A stretch of DNA of 64,000 bases from Cannabis sativa. Lineage: Eukaryota > Streptophyta > Magnoliopsida > Rosales > Cannabaceae. The notes beneath the pieces were generated by a model. That model made no database searches. It was given only the letters and a program-made list of their open reading frames with translations, and had not been told where the DNA came from. Numbering within the stretch: position 1 is the stretch's first letter; the number at the start of each line of letters is the position of its first letter. This document shows, piece after piece, positions 12,828 through 25,284 of the stretch. Both the position numbers and the translations under genes were made by a program. Location of the stretch: the NCBI RefSeq assembly GCF_029168945.1, contig NC_083601.1, positions 14,660,160-14,724,159 on the forward strand, read 5' to 3'.

Positions 12828-13107
12828 TGCACAACTGTACGACGATGAATATGTGATGCTCCTCTTTTTTCTTTTTTTTTTTTTTTAAGAAAAAAAATTG
12901 GTTTAAGGTTGGTAAGTTGGAGGAGAGGAGAGAGTGAGCAATAATATTTCCATAGCCATAAGCAAACTATTACGTATCGTATTTAGCTCTTCAATTATAA
13001 ACAGCCTATTGCTATAAGCATTGGTATTCGTATGATTACTGCTAATTAGTAAAATATATGGGATTTGATATGTAATTGGAATAATAATATGAGAATTGTT
13101 GAAAGCT

Positions 13108-13640
13108 ACTATTAGTGTCTAGTATTTTTTTTTTCGGTGTTATACTGTTATTGATGTAATTAAATATTAGGTCTAATATAATTTAAGAAAATAACTTTTA
13201 GAGAATATTGCTAACTAATCGTGAAGCGTCACTTATAGAAAGTGATGGATACTAGCAATGCTCTTATATAGAATTACTAAAAGATATTATTAGTAAAAGA
13301 TACTGTTATTAGTATAATTAAGTATTAGGTCTCAAATAATTTAAGAAAAAATATCTTTTAGGGAATATAGTTAACATATCGCTAACTATTTTAAGGGTGT
13401 CAATCGTAGTACCCAATAGCAATGCTCACTATTATAAGGTATAATATTATGAGAGCATTCTCTTATATATCCAATAGTGTTAAATAATTATATTATTATT
13501 AGTGTAATTAAGTATTAGATCTCAAATAATTTAAGAATAAATTTCTTTTAGAGAATATAGTTAATATATAGCTAACTATTTTAAGGGTGCTAATTGTGTA
13601 CCCAATAGTAATACTCACTATTATAAGGTATAATATTATT
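13108..13640. repeat. Cluster of degenerate 180-bp MITE copies, partly tandem
   Basis: Three diverged units, each about 155-190 bp. The units at about 13290-13450 and 13480-13640 match over most of their length with a period near 190 bp (shared: TAATTAAGTATTAG, CTAACTATTTTAAGGGTG, CACTATTATAAGG). Each carries CAATAGCAATGCTC-like ends, the complement of the GAGCATTGCTATT terminus of the family at 49538. They are inverted relative to that copy. Confidence 0.65.
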
Positions 13641-16600
13641 AGAACATTGTTATTAGAACTAATAATATTTTTTAACAATTTTATATATAAAATTTAATAT
13701 TTAATTATATTAATAGTAAAATGACATAAAAAAAAAATTATTAAGCACTAATATTATTTTTTAACAATTCTATATAACGGTGGTTCGTTTAGCAATTCTC
13801 AATTACTATTGGTGTCATATTTGTTTTTATATAAAATGAGCTCAATACATATTACACCAATTACAGTTGAGTGTTATGTTAAACATTAGTTACTTTAGCA
13901 ATTGGAAAAATATCGTTAGTTACATCGTGTCACTCTTCAACTTGCGTGCCGTCCAAAATAAATGGGTATCTAATTTATTTTTATATTATATTATGTATTT
14001 GTATTTGTCTAAGTTGCCAACAATTATTTATATTTTTATTTTATTGGACATAAGGAATGATGATTCCGTATCCAATAGTGTTAAATAATCATAAGCTACT
14101 TTTAAAACTTTCGTGCTTAAATATTTTTAAAAGATTCCCTTAAAAAAAAATTAAAAAGATGAAATTACTACTTTATTCATACACCAAGAACCTACAATCA
14201 TTTATTTCAAAAAAAATAAATAAAAAATAAAAAAATAAAACAACCAATCATTAAAGTGGCATTTAATTAGGAGAAATAAAAATATAAAAATAAAAATGAG
14301 AATGAGAATAAGAATAAAAGTAGAATAGAATAAAATTTAAAATGCATAAAAAAAAATTGATAAAAAAATCATTAAATTTTTTCTCTTGTTACAATTAGAA
14401 TTGTCTTTTCTTCCTTTTTAAAATGGAATAGTCATTCCATCAAAATAGTAGAAAAAGCATCACATTGGAATGTCATTCTAATACTTTAAAATGCAATCAA
14501 ACAAAGGAATAGAATGAAAATTATTTTCTTTTCATTCCATTCCATTTCATTACCTTCAACCAAACGCTACCTAAATTCTCAAAGTCGAACTTTTTTATTA
14601 ACAGTAATTTTTATTTATATATAAATATATTTATTATATTAAAAATAAATATGTAAAAAAAAATATAAGTATATTATTCTATACAATTTTATAAAAAAAT
14701 TATTACATAGAAAATACAAATGGACACTTTATTTACAAAAATACCTCCATAAAGTGTGGACAACATTTATAAATTTCATGCGCTTTTAATTATCAAAATA
14801 CCTCTTAAACTATCACTTACAAAATCAGACGAATGTTGCTGGGTGGTTGGCTGAAGGTTGCATCAGACGAAGGTTTCAATCAAACGAAGGTTGCTGGGTG
14901 GTTGACCGAAGATTGCATCAGACGAAGATTGCTGGGTGGTTGACTGACGCTTGCATCAAATAAAAGTTTTAATGCCAGGAAGCATGGATCGTGGGTTGCT
15001 GTTGAATCTGTAATGCAACAGTTATATCTGTTGCGACCAACTAACATGCAACTTAATTGCAACTAAAAGAAATGTAAAATGTGAATGTGTATATGTAAGA
15101 AACTATTTGTCAGTATTTTTTTTTCTCAGTGATTGATAATTACTTGTACCTTAATAGTAATATGTGGAGAAATAACTATTAGCAAAATATTTATGCAACT
15201 GTTATGAAACATTAAAAATCAGAATAGTATTTCTACGTACGTAACTCTATCAACATGTCTCTTCGTGATTTAATATAAACAAATTTACGATTAGAAATTT
15301 GGAAAACAACAAAAATACACCAGGATAAATATTTTACTATAGTATTGATGTAATTTTTTTTGAATTATACTTGAGTTGGACTGTTTGGGAACTCCAGTTC
15401 AACATTTTGAGATCTGCATTTTATGGATCTAAAAATTGAAGTAAGGACATTAGTTTTATGCAAATTAAACTGGATATCTGGTTAAATTTTAGTTTCATAG
15501 TAGTTTTTTTGTAATTTTTTTTCATGAATACGAAATAGCTCCTGTTTTAATTGATTCTAGTCGTCTTCTCAGGTGAAGTCGCCGGAATTAATAGTGGTTC
15601 TATTTCTGGTTTGATTTTCGTTTCGGTTGTGTTGGGTTTCTGCATGTGTCTGATGGTTACCTAGAAAACATGGATCCTGAGTTGAAGGTGTGTGTAAGAG
15701 ATATTTGTGTAATTTTTTTCATTTGGGTTGTATATTTATTTATTTGGCCAGCTGAAAGTATTTTAGTAATATTGTTACCTTTTTTGATTAAAACTAAAAA
15801 TAGTTATTTTATAAATATATATAAATAAACATATATATATATATTTATAATTTTAATATATTAATTATTTTCAATTAATTTTCTAAAATTAACAAACACA
15901 TAAAATTAATTATATAAATATAAGTCAATATTTATGTTTTGATATATTACTAAACTTTAATACAAAATTAGAAAAAAATATTTATAAATTTTGTTTACAT
16001 TTCAAAAACAGTGTATGTATATATTTCTTAAGGGAGTTTTTCAATATTATACTTAAAATTGATTTTATTTACAAAAATACCTTTAAGAAAATCATTTGCA
16101 CAAATACCGTTGTGCCACGTCAGCATATATACCGAAATTCAAATAATTATCGAAAATAGAAAAAGCTGAAAAAATCTCATTTCCAGATTTTTTCGCTTTT
16201 TATGAGTTTTGTAAAAAGCAAATTTATTTTAGAATTTTACACATATATAAATAATAAAATAATTATTTTAATGTGTGAAAAATATTTACTTTTCTATCTT
16301 CAAGAAAGACGATTAATATTAAAAGAAACTTTTTTGTTTTTTTTTTAATATTTTTAGACTATATTATGTTATTTTATTGTTAAAGATACATTGAGGTTAC
16401 TTTTTTTTTTTTTTAATGTAACTCATACGATGTTTTAGATACTATTCAATTTATTATTAAAATAGTTTTATAAAAATAAGTTTATTTTGTAATGTTTAAA
16501 TATAAAAATAAAAAATATGTATATTTTTTAGTAACTTATTAAATTATTTGATACATTAAATTTTATTTAAATTTAAATATTATTTATTCATTTATTAACA

Positions 16601-17245
16601 AAATATAAAGAAAAACAAAATATTTTTAGTAACTTATGAAGTTGTTTGATATATACTGATTTAAATATTGTTTACTTATTAATTAACTAAATATTAATGA
16701 TTAACTAAAGATTAAGAAAGTAAAATGTTTCTTTTGATTTTGGTCATCTTCTTTGATAATGGTAAAAAAATATATGTTTCCCGCATATTAAAATGATCAC
16801 ATTAAAGAGTAGATTGCAGTGATATAATTTTTGAGACTAAAACATTAGATGTGTAGCCAAAAAAAAAAAAAAACTTTTTAAATTAAAAAAATAAAATAAA
16901 AAGAGAAATCTTTAAAAATAAATTGTTTTCTAATAATATTATTTGTTTTATTACATATGTGTGGAAAAAAAAAATAATTTGATGGCATGAAAAAATAAGA
17001 GTATAATTATATATATAAATATATATGATGATATCTCATATATTGAGAGAGAGAAAAAAAATAGTATTGAGAAGGAGAAAATTAGTGTCCAAAAAAAAAA
17101 GAAAAAAAAAAGTAAAAAATGTGCGTCAGTGTAATATGAAAGAAAATATATGCATTTTTATAGGTATACGTATTACAATAAAACTAAAGGAAAAAACGGT
17201 ATATGTGTCAATTAATTGAATAACAATATTATGGCAATTAATTTC
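13641..17245. other. AT-rich intergenic region without a recognisable gene
   Basis: Very AT-rich DNA. A segment near 14253-14580 ends CCAAACGCTACC and may be a MITE. A short repeat array sits at 14826-14972. Around 15560-15700 the base composition is more gene-like, but no open frame or family is recognisable. GA-rich runs occur near 17045-17115. No RNA gene is seen. Confidence 0.5.
14826..14972 (+). repeat. Three imperfect copies of a 40-50 bp unit
   Basis: The core TTGCTGGGTGGTTG.CTGA recurs at about 14834, 14889 and 14937. Each time it is followed by GCATCA and flanked by (C)AGACGAA. The unit is GC-richer than its surroundings and does not encode a recognisable protein. Confidence 0.75.
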
Positions 17246-17992
17246 TGTTGCCCCTGATTTTGTCCAAAATACGTGGACCAACCGGATTGAGACACGTATA
17301 CTGAAGAGGTTAGACTCTGGGATAATTCAACTAAGTCTCTTTAATCAAAGGAATCAGCATTTAACATGCCTCCCGGAGAAGGCAGGTGAGTTTCACATAC
17401 TCCCTGAGAGCAAAGCTACAACAAAGCATTTCCGGGAGGTGTCAAATCCTATCTGAACAGTCACCTCGCATTTAATGCCGTATGGGAGAAGGCGTATTGA
17501 AACTGCTATAAGTATTAAAGGCGGACGGCGTAACCCCCCTTCTGTAGCTACTACGCTATGATTAATGAGCTTAGTGACGACTACTTTATGAGAAATTAAT
17601 CACATCAGTCAAGAAAGGATAAAGGACTACATCCATTAAACCCCTAAAAAGCCTAGGGATTAGACCATGCATTTCCTATGATGTATCCATTGGGTATGTG
17701 TGCCTTTACTGAATATCACAGAAAGACATGTACCTCAATTCTAGGGATCACCCCACAAAAACACTATAAATACCCCCCAAACTCATTAAGGCATGGGTCG
17801 AGAATTCTGGGTTTCAGAAGAACTAGAGAGGAAAAACCACCAAGAACATTCTCTGTAATAAATACTCTCATAAATACACAAACTCGTGGACTAAGGCCCA
17901 TTAGTGCCCCAACCACGTAAAAATCTCTTGCATTAACTTCTTACAGCTTTCCTAAATATTATTATATTGGCTGCCAAAAACCTCGGTCAACA
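17246..17992 (+). mobile_element. Solo LTR of the Tat-type gypsy family
   Basis: Begins TGTTGCCCCTGATTTTG and ends GGTCAACA. It is flanked by a perfect 5-bp duplication ATTTC (17241-17245 and 17993-17997). It matches both LTRs of the full element at 21829-34068, including a TATAAATA box at 17765-17772. No internal region adjoins it, so it is the product of LTR-LTR recombination. Confidence 0.93.
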
Positions 17993-18037
17993 ATTTCAAA
18001 TTTTGGTTGTCACATGCAATTTTTTTCATTTCTTAAA

Positions 18038-18314
18038 GGATAAATACTATTTTGTATCATGTGTTTTGCAAAAAGTTACTAATTGGACCTTCTATTTTGT
18101 TAAATGATAAAATGGATTCTGTATTTTCTAAAATTGTACAAATAGGATCCTGAACTGATTTTTTGTTGAAATAAAACTTAATAATAATCTGATCTAGAGA
18201 TTTTATGACAAAAATGGACCATTTTAAAAAATATAGGGTCTACTTTTTCATTTAACAAAACAGAGGGTCCAATTAGTAAATTTTACAAAACACAGGGTCT
18301 AAAATAGTATTTCC
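18038..18314. mobile_element. Foldback MITE, 277 bp, 11-bp target duplication
   Basis: Termini GGATAAATAC / GTATTTCC with about 90-bp inverted arms (TACTAATTGGACC appears on the left and its near complement on the right). It is flanked by CATTTCTTAAA at 18027-18037 and 18315-18325, a perfect 11-bp repeat. The duplication length fits the Mutator-like range (8-11 bp). It is non-coding. Confidence 0.88.
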
Positions 18315-18439
18315 CATTTCTTAAATATCTATTTAGTATTATTAATGTATAATATTATTATTAAAATTTAACATACAATTTTATAAATAAAATCTATATT
18401 TATTTTTTATATATAAAATTAAGAATATATTTATGTTTA

Positions 18440-21400
18440 CTGAGTTTTTCGAAGAGTCACGAAGGCTTATAGCCTTCATCCGGATCCATTATGGTACGTG
18501 GGGCCATGAATGATTTCCATCCTTTGATATTTTGAAGTGGGAGGTTGCAGAAGCTCGTGAACCTTTAATACTTTGCGAGAGGAGTACATGTGTCAACTAT
18601 TCTTTGGTCTGTCTGTCACACGACTCGCATGAGCGCGTGATGCCTTGAGTTATGGACTAACAGCTGGCTATGTCAGCAAAATATTCAAGGCAAATATCAT
18701 AATTAATGTACACGTCCTTGATTTTGTGGACCACATTGATGGCAATCTTTGGCATTCCCGAGCTGTTGCATCTAGGAGATTTGTGTTTTCTCATGTTTGA
18801 TCTTAGTCATTTGATCTGAGGCACGTTGATCGCAAATTCCCTTATAAATACAAAGGAAATCGACTATTCACTTTATCTTCTTTGCCATTTTTCACTCAAA
18901 CTTTCAAAGATAAACTTACCCAGGAAACATTTCCCAATAAATGTTCAATTTTGCCACTGTGCTTTATGATCGTCTTCTCCATCTCTGATCAAGATTTTTC
19001 ATATGCACACCCCCATTTGCCCCCAGTAACAACACTAGCTTCCTCGATCATCCAAGAGGATGCCGACAAAATTTTTAGGAAGCTGTGCAATTTTTAGGTG
19101 AGGAACTCAGTTTCGACCCATAATCTTACACCGACAGCCTCGATTGTAACACGTAAGTGCTTTTCCATTTCACTTTAATACTGCATTTCTTGTGTATTTA
19201 TGCTCTAGGTAGTATATCATATAGGGTACTGCCATGATGTGGATTGTTTTCTGGGAATCGCTAAGTAATTTTTTTCGTGTGGGGCGATCTTAAGTTTTAC
19301 ACTCGCCTGAGAACTAAGGAAATGGTAAGAAAAATTTGAAAATAGAGACCTTGTCATGCTTTAGGAAAAGGATATTCCTTTTGTTGTTGTTGTTTTTTTC
19401 CGACTCTCGAGCTCGTGGATGCTAACAGTGTTCCTGAGGGCTCTGTTGCTTCCCGCTCACTCGGTCTAGGACCCTTATGGTTACAAACTTCAATATTCTT
19501 GTATTTCCTTTTCCTTTTCTTGTGGTCCCGATCTTTTATCTGGGAGTTATGTTCATTGGGGAACTGACTTCAAGATCCAAGGTCTAGTGGAACCTCTCTA
19601 AGCAGTTTTCGGGGAGAGTTCTCGTGTACCCTTACCGTTTGATCTGTTTGGGTACTGGCTGTTTGGCTTCTTTCTTTTTCATCTCTCACCATGGCCGAAG
19701 AAAATAAGGACTTGGAGCACCTTCATAACGATGGAGATGCGAAGCAAAACCAGCAAGAGAAAGGCAGCCCAACACTAGAGGAATGCATAAATTCTCCTTA
19801 GGAGATGGACCGTATTACTAATAAGTTTCAGAATTACTGAATGCTGGAGGATCTGGAAAAGGAATGCGAACTTCAGAGTACCTCTTGTCTGCTCTGGACC
19901 AGGCTCTTCTTGAAGGGTGAAAAGGCTAGCTCATGTATCTCCCGCTCAAAGACTATTTTACCCAGTTTTTTTACGGTTATTAGGCTTGCTCCATTCCAGC
20001 TGATCCTGCAGAGTTGTAGGCTTATGGTAGGATGGTATATTTTTTGTAAGGAGTGGGCCATGGTGGAGCCTGATTTGGAGGAGATTGTCTTCTTTTACGA
20101 GTTTGAATTAAACCCAAGTAATAAAGAGCCCTCCAAAGACGACTTTTACATTCTCAAGTAGTCAAAAGTGAGGTGTCCCACAAGTTCCTGGAGTCATCCT
20201 CCAGACATCTGGGAATACTAGTTTACTACCTCTAGTTTTCTTTTGAAGAGGCACCCTACTCTTTTGCTCGATTTCAATCGAACAGGTAAGTGTCGGCCTT
20301 CTACTTTTCGTGATTGTATCTTCTAGTTTTGAAAGTTTCTCGCTTAAAATTGCCTCTTTTATCTCTGTGTAATGGGTTTTATTTCTCGCCTCGGTCCAAC
20401 TCCATTCTTAGAAGAATGCCAAAAGGTGCATTGGGACATACCCATGGAGGAATTAAAAGTCGGGGAACTAGTGACAGCAAAGAAGTTCCAAACCTGATGA
20501 GGTGCGGGAAGCCATTTCTTAAATAATTGCAAACAAAGAGAAAAAGGTTGTTGAGAAAGATAAACGTCAGATGGCAGAGCTGCAAGAGAATGGAGAGATT
20601 CTTGACAAGGCTACTAAACTCAAAATGCAGTTTGACACAAGCTTTCCTGATTACGGAGCCCCAGATGCCAATACTTCTGGGATAGGTAACACACCTTATA
20701 ATTTAATTCATGCTCCCTATCTGGATGGATTTGCAGATATCAAACAAGATGGGTCTAATTCCTATTTCATGAATTTAAAAATTCATGGTATCCTTGTAGG
20801 AGGATTTACTTAGCGTAAATGAGATAGTGGCGAGCTCAACCCATTTCATTATGCCATCTCATAATGTTAGGATAGCCCTGTTCACCTTAATGTACTACCC
20901 CAGATTCTTTGAGTATGATAGCTTCATAGGTCGTGAGGATATTTTATAGTTTAACTTGGAAAACTTAGAGGGATTCAGCTTCAACTTTGAGGGTTGGCTC
21001 TGGATCTATGACCGTTTTCATTATTGCTAATTTATATTCATGTTTTATTGTTTTTACATCACTGATCTGTATCGTTTTTTTGTGTGATTCGTCCTCTTAC
21101 TTACATCATGGATACCTTGGAAGCATTCAAGAACAATGTGATTTCCCAGTCATAGATTGTGAAGGACGGTTCCAAGAGACAAAGGGAAAGACCTTCAAGC
21201 TCCAGGTTGAGGAACATGGAGACATTGTCTCTAACAAATTTAATGGATTCCCTTGTCAATCAAAATGTTATGGTTTTAGATGTGCCCATTCAATAGGTTT
21301 CACTTCCTGACCTTCCAATTCCTATTGCAATCATGGGAACTGATATATTATTGGTCTTAGCAAGGATGACGCTACACAATTACCATTGACCAAAGGTCTG

Positions 21401-21823
21401 CGGCTGAGTAGGATAAGTATGGGAATAAGGCCAAAGTGGAAGCTTTGGTGGCTAGACTAAAGGCAAAGTGAGAGTAGAAGGTGAAGGAGAGGAACATCCG
21501 TTGTGAGGACTCGATCAAGATTACTGCTCCTGAAGAATTCAAGGAGGTTTATAAGGGGAATCCTGTAGCCCCTTCCTTTCCCATTAGACCATACAATCAA
21601 TGATGGAGACTTAACTTTGAATAGTGAAAGAAACCAGCTAATAACCTACAAATAGGATGTTGGGAGAGATGATGTACATGTGGCTGCTTGCCGGCTTACG
21701 ACGAGGTAGAACACTGAACTAGAAGTAAGTGATCTAGAAGCTTCTTCAAATATCAAAATATTGGATAGATATGTTGCTATTGATGGATTCCAGCTAAAGC
21801 TAGGAAGTGATACAACTCCATTT
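18440..21823 (-). mobile_element. Remnant of an older Tat-type element, split by the 12-kb insertion
   Basis: The plus strand carries decayed pieces of the extra (antisense) gene of Tat elements. A TATAAATA box lies at 18843-18850. A segment near 19910-20160 reads RLAPFQLILQSCRLM and FFYEFE, matching the antisense gene of the complete element (GLAPYQLIPQAYRLL, LYFYELVS). A piece at 20571-20813 contains GAPDANTSGIG, matching GAPDASTSGFG. Stops and frameshifts are frequent. The host element therefore runs on the minus strand. It probably resumes at 34074 to about 34207, after the insertion. Its own LTRs are not identifiable here. Confidence 0.7.
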
Positions 21824-21828
21824 GTTAC

Positions 21829-22573
21829 TTTTGCCCCTGATTTTGCCCAAAATACGTGGACCAACCGGAGGATGACACGTAGATGGAAAGGGTTTAGCGT
21901 TTGAATAAATCAGTTAAGTCTCCTTAAGCGCAGGATTACACTTAGACATGCCTCCCGGAGAAGGCATGTAAGCCTCACATGCTCCCGGAGAGCAAGGCTA
22001 TAATAAAGCCTCTTCGGGAGGTGTCAGATTCTATCTGAACAGTCATCTTGCATTTAATGCCGCATGGGAGGAGGCATATTGGAACTACCATATTTATTAA
22101 AGTTTGACGGCACAACCCCCACTCTGCACCTACTAGGCTATGCTCAATAAAGTCTAGTGACGGCTACTCTGTGGGGAATCACATCAGTCAAAAAGGATAA
22201 AGGATTTACATCCATAAAATCCCTACAAAGCCTAGGGATTAGACCACGCATTACCTATGATATATTCATTGGGAATGTGTGGCTTTACTGATAGTTACAG
22301 AAATACATGTACCTTAATTCTAGGGATCACCCCACATAAAGACTATAAATACCCCCAAACTCATTAAAGAGGGGTCGAGAATTCTGGGTTTCATAAGAAC
22401 TAGAAGAGAAAAAATCCACCAAGAACATTTTCTGTAATAAATACTATCATAAATACACAGACTCGTGGACTAAGGCTCATTAACGCCCCAACCACGTAAA
22501 AATCTCTCTCTTAATTCCTTATAGCTCTCTAAACTATTATTATTATATTGGTTGTCGAAAACCTCAGTCAACA
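21829..22573 (+). repeat. 5' LTR of the Tat element
   Basis: 745 bp ending GTCAACA, with TATAAATA at 22344-22351 as the likely promoter. The first dinucleotide is TT rather than TG. The sequence after it (TTTTGGTGCTTTCATTGAG) is where the primer-binding site must lie; I cannot name the tRNA with confidence. Confidence 0.92.
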
Positions 22574-22641
22574 TTTTGGTGCTTTCATTGAGAGCTGAAG
22601 GGAGCGTCTGAAAGAAGACACTACATTACAACAAGACGAAA

Positions 22642-24480
22642 ATGGTGGAGACTCGAAGCACACATCAACCTTGCCCTCTTCAAGATGCTCAAGATCCAAA
22701 TGATGAGGACGTGGCCTCAAGAGCAGATGTGGGCTCTGAGGAAGAAGAAGGAACCCCTGATGACGAATACGAAGGAAACTTTGATGAGTACGCTTATGAT
22801 GAAGGTAGCTACTCAGAGTTGGTACTCTTAAGGCAAAAGGCTGTCGATCATGAAGCTGAAATCGCAGCCCAAAAAGAGCAAAACCAAAAGATGCAAGAGG
22901 TGATGCTGGCCATGCAAAAAGCCATGGAGGCAGCAGGAATCCACGTGCATCCTAAAGCCATCCCTGCTGGACTTGGAAAGGAACCAGAGGAATCCTCGCC
23001 AAGTACCCAAAAGCAGAAGTCTAGGGAGCCAAGCCCTATAAGGTATCCCGCTGAAGGAAACCAAAAGAAAAATCCTACTTCTGCTCCTGGGAAAAAGAAA
23101 AAGGTGCAGGATCCGCGAAAGGTCCGCTCAGATTTCTCGAAAGGGAAAGGTCCGCAGAGGGGCAAACTCCCAAAAGGGAGTCTTGGCCTCAGGATCGAGA
23201 GGACCGAAAGAGCGTTTCCGTGCACCAGGAGCCCGGAAGGGGAGGAAGAAGGGGCCAGAAATGCCCTCCCATTGATATGAGAAATAAGATTAACGGGAAC
23301 CAAGGTGATCTCCGGGATCACCTAGACCAAAAGAAATACGGACCCGCGGTCTCCACGAGAACGTTAAACGAAGGAATCATGGCAGAACTTGCCGTGCTCC
23401 GAAAAGACATCGCTCGAGTCACCCGGAGACAGAAAGGCGACCACTCCGACTCTGACTGTGAAGACTGTGAGCCGTGTGGAAAGCGTATCCTGGAAGCAGA
23501 GCTCCCCAAAAATGTTAAGATGCCCGAGATGGCAGCTTATACCGGGGACTCTGATCCAAGCGATCACTTGTCACAGTTCAACCGAGTCATGACAGTCATG
23601 AGGGTCAGCAATGACGCCAAGTGTTTGTGCTTCCCGCTTACTCTAAGCAGATCCGCGGAAGCGTGGTTCAAGAAACTGGAACCAGGATCCGTGGATTGCT
23701 GGAATAAGTTGCAAACCAGTTTCCGGAGACAATTTGTCGCCGCAAGAAAAGTCAATCTAGAGGTTAGCGCCTTGACTAGCATCAAGCAGCTGCCTACGGA
23801 GACATTGAAAAATTTCATAAAGAGGTTCAGGGAAGAAGCCTCGAAAACCAAAAAAGTAGACGACGGACAACAGCTTGCTCTTCTCCAAGCAGGCATCCGA
23901 ACAGGGACTCCATTTTGGAACGAGTTACAACAAGAAGGAACTTCAAACCTTCAAGACTTCCAGAAGAGAGTCCAGAAATATATCAACCTGGAAGAAGCCC
24001 AAATAGTGGCCTATGGGGGATACTATCCCACCGGGGTAGCGGGATGTGTGCCCGGAGCCCAACTCACGGGTACTGTGCCAGCAACAGCTCCACCGATTAG
24101 CGGCATACAGTTTTCCGCTACTCCTGGGTATAGTCAAGGCCAGGCCTTACCCCCCGCATCTTCCCACTTTGGGAATCCCTCGGGGATAAATGGACAGCCC
24201 CCTCGCACTCCGCTCCGACCCCAAGTTTAGCCGCTTCTTCTCAGGGCTCTTGGAACAAAAGGTCCTCCAAAGGCAGCAACCGAACGGAGGATAAGCGGCA
24301 GAAAAGGGGGTATACTCCCCAATATACCCAATACACGGAGTTAACGGACTCCCAAGAACGTGTATATTTTTCCTAGTGGCAATAAGAGATCCCAATAAGA
24401 GATGCGAGTACCACAATGACATTGGGCACAGCACCAATGAATGCAAAAATCTCAAAGACGAGATCAAAAACTTGATCTGA
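22642..24480 (+). pseudogene. gag region of the Tat element (frameshifted)
   Basis: Starts at ATG 22642 (MVETRSTHQ), 68 bp after the LTR. The first frame runs to a stop at 23280: an acidic, then coiled-coil, then basic segment. The capsid-like part continues in another frame at about 23220-24230 (retrotransposon gag core around ETLKNFIKRFREEA), so a frameshift lies near 23220-23280. A further frame break lies around 24230-24380, before a zinc-knuckle-like motif, CEYHNDIGHSTNEC, at 24403-24444. A TGA stop at 24478 then separates gag from protease. Gag normally packages the element RNA into particles; this copy cannot make a complete one. Confidence 0.88.
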
Positions 24481-25284
24481 TTGGGACATCTCTACGAGTG
24501 GATCAAGAATCGTTTGCCCCATCTCAACCCGGGTCAGGCAGCTGAAGCTTTGCCACAAGTAGCGCCAGGGGGTGCAGCAGGAGTATTGGCTCCAGTTGCT
24601 CCCCCCGGAGATGCCCAGCATATTCCCGGCCTGCCACCAAGACCCAACAGGAGAGTGGCTATGATCTCGAGAGGACCCCACATCAAAGGAACTACCTGCA
24701 AGGAGCTCAAACGATACGCGGGGGCCGTGAAACACGATGAGGTCTGGGAGGTTACTCAACTCCCAACCCAAAGGCCCCGGCTAATGGATCAGCCTATTAC
24801 ATTCACCGAAGAAGATGCTAAAACAGTGCGTTTTCCTCACCATGACCCTTTGGTCATAGAGACTCCCATTGCCAATAAGATCGTGGCCAGAGTCCTAATC
24901 GACAACGGGAGTTCCGTGAAACTACTATTCAAAGAGGCCTTCACTGCAATAGGCCTAATGGACCGAGACCTTTCACCAAGTGGTTCACAACTCACAGGGT
25001 TTAATGGAACAACACTTATCCCTATGGGAAAAGTGAGGGTCCCAGTCACCTTGTGCCCGGACACACCCCAGAGCACTTTCAAGTACTGCACATTTGTGGT
25101 GGTGGACTGCCCAACAACTTATAACGCAATCCTCGGCCGACCGGCCTTGGTAGACTTTGGTGCAGTCACGTCAATACGACACTTGTGCCTGAAATTCCCA
25201 ATCCAAGAAGCTGGGATAGGGATCGTGAGGGGAAACTAAGGGGAGGCTAGGCAGTGCTATAACGTTGCTGTCCACCTACCCGTT
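24481..25284 (+). pseudogene. Aspartic protease region of the Tat element
   Basis: The open frame 24481-25239 contains the retropepsin active site LIDNGSS (Asp codon at 24901) and the ILGRPAL motif of plant gypsy proteases. It would cleave the polyprotein. The frame is closed upstream by TGA at 24478 and downstream by TAA at 25237, where relatives have a coding residue; the coding similarity continues past it. Confidence 0.88.
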
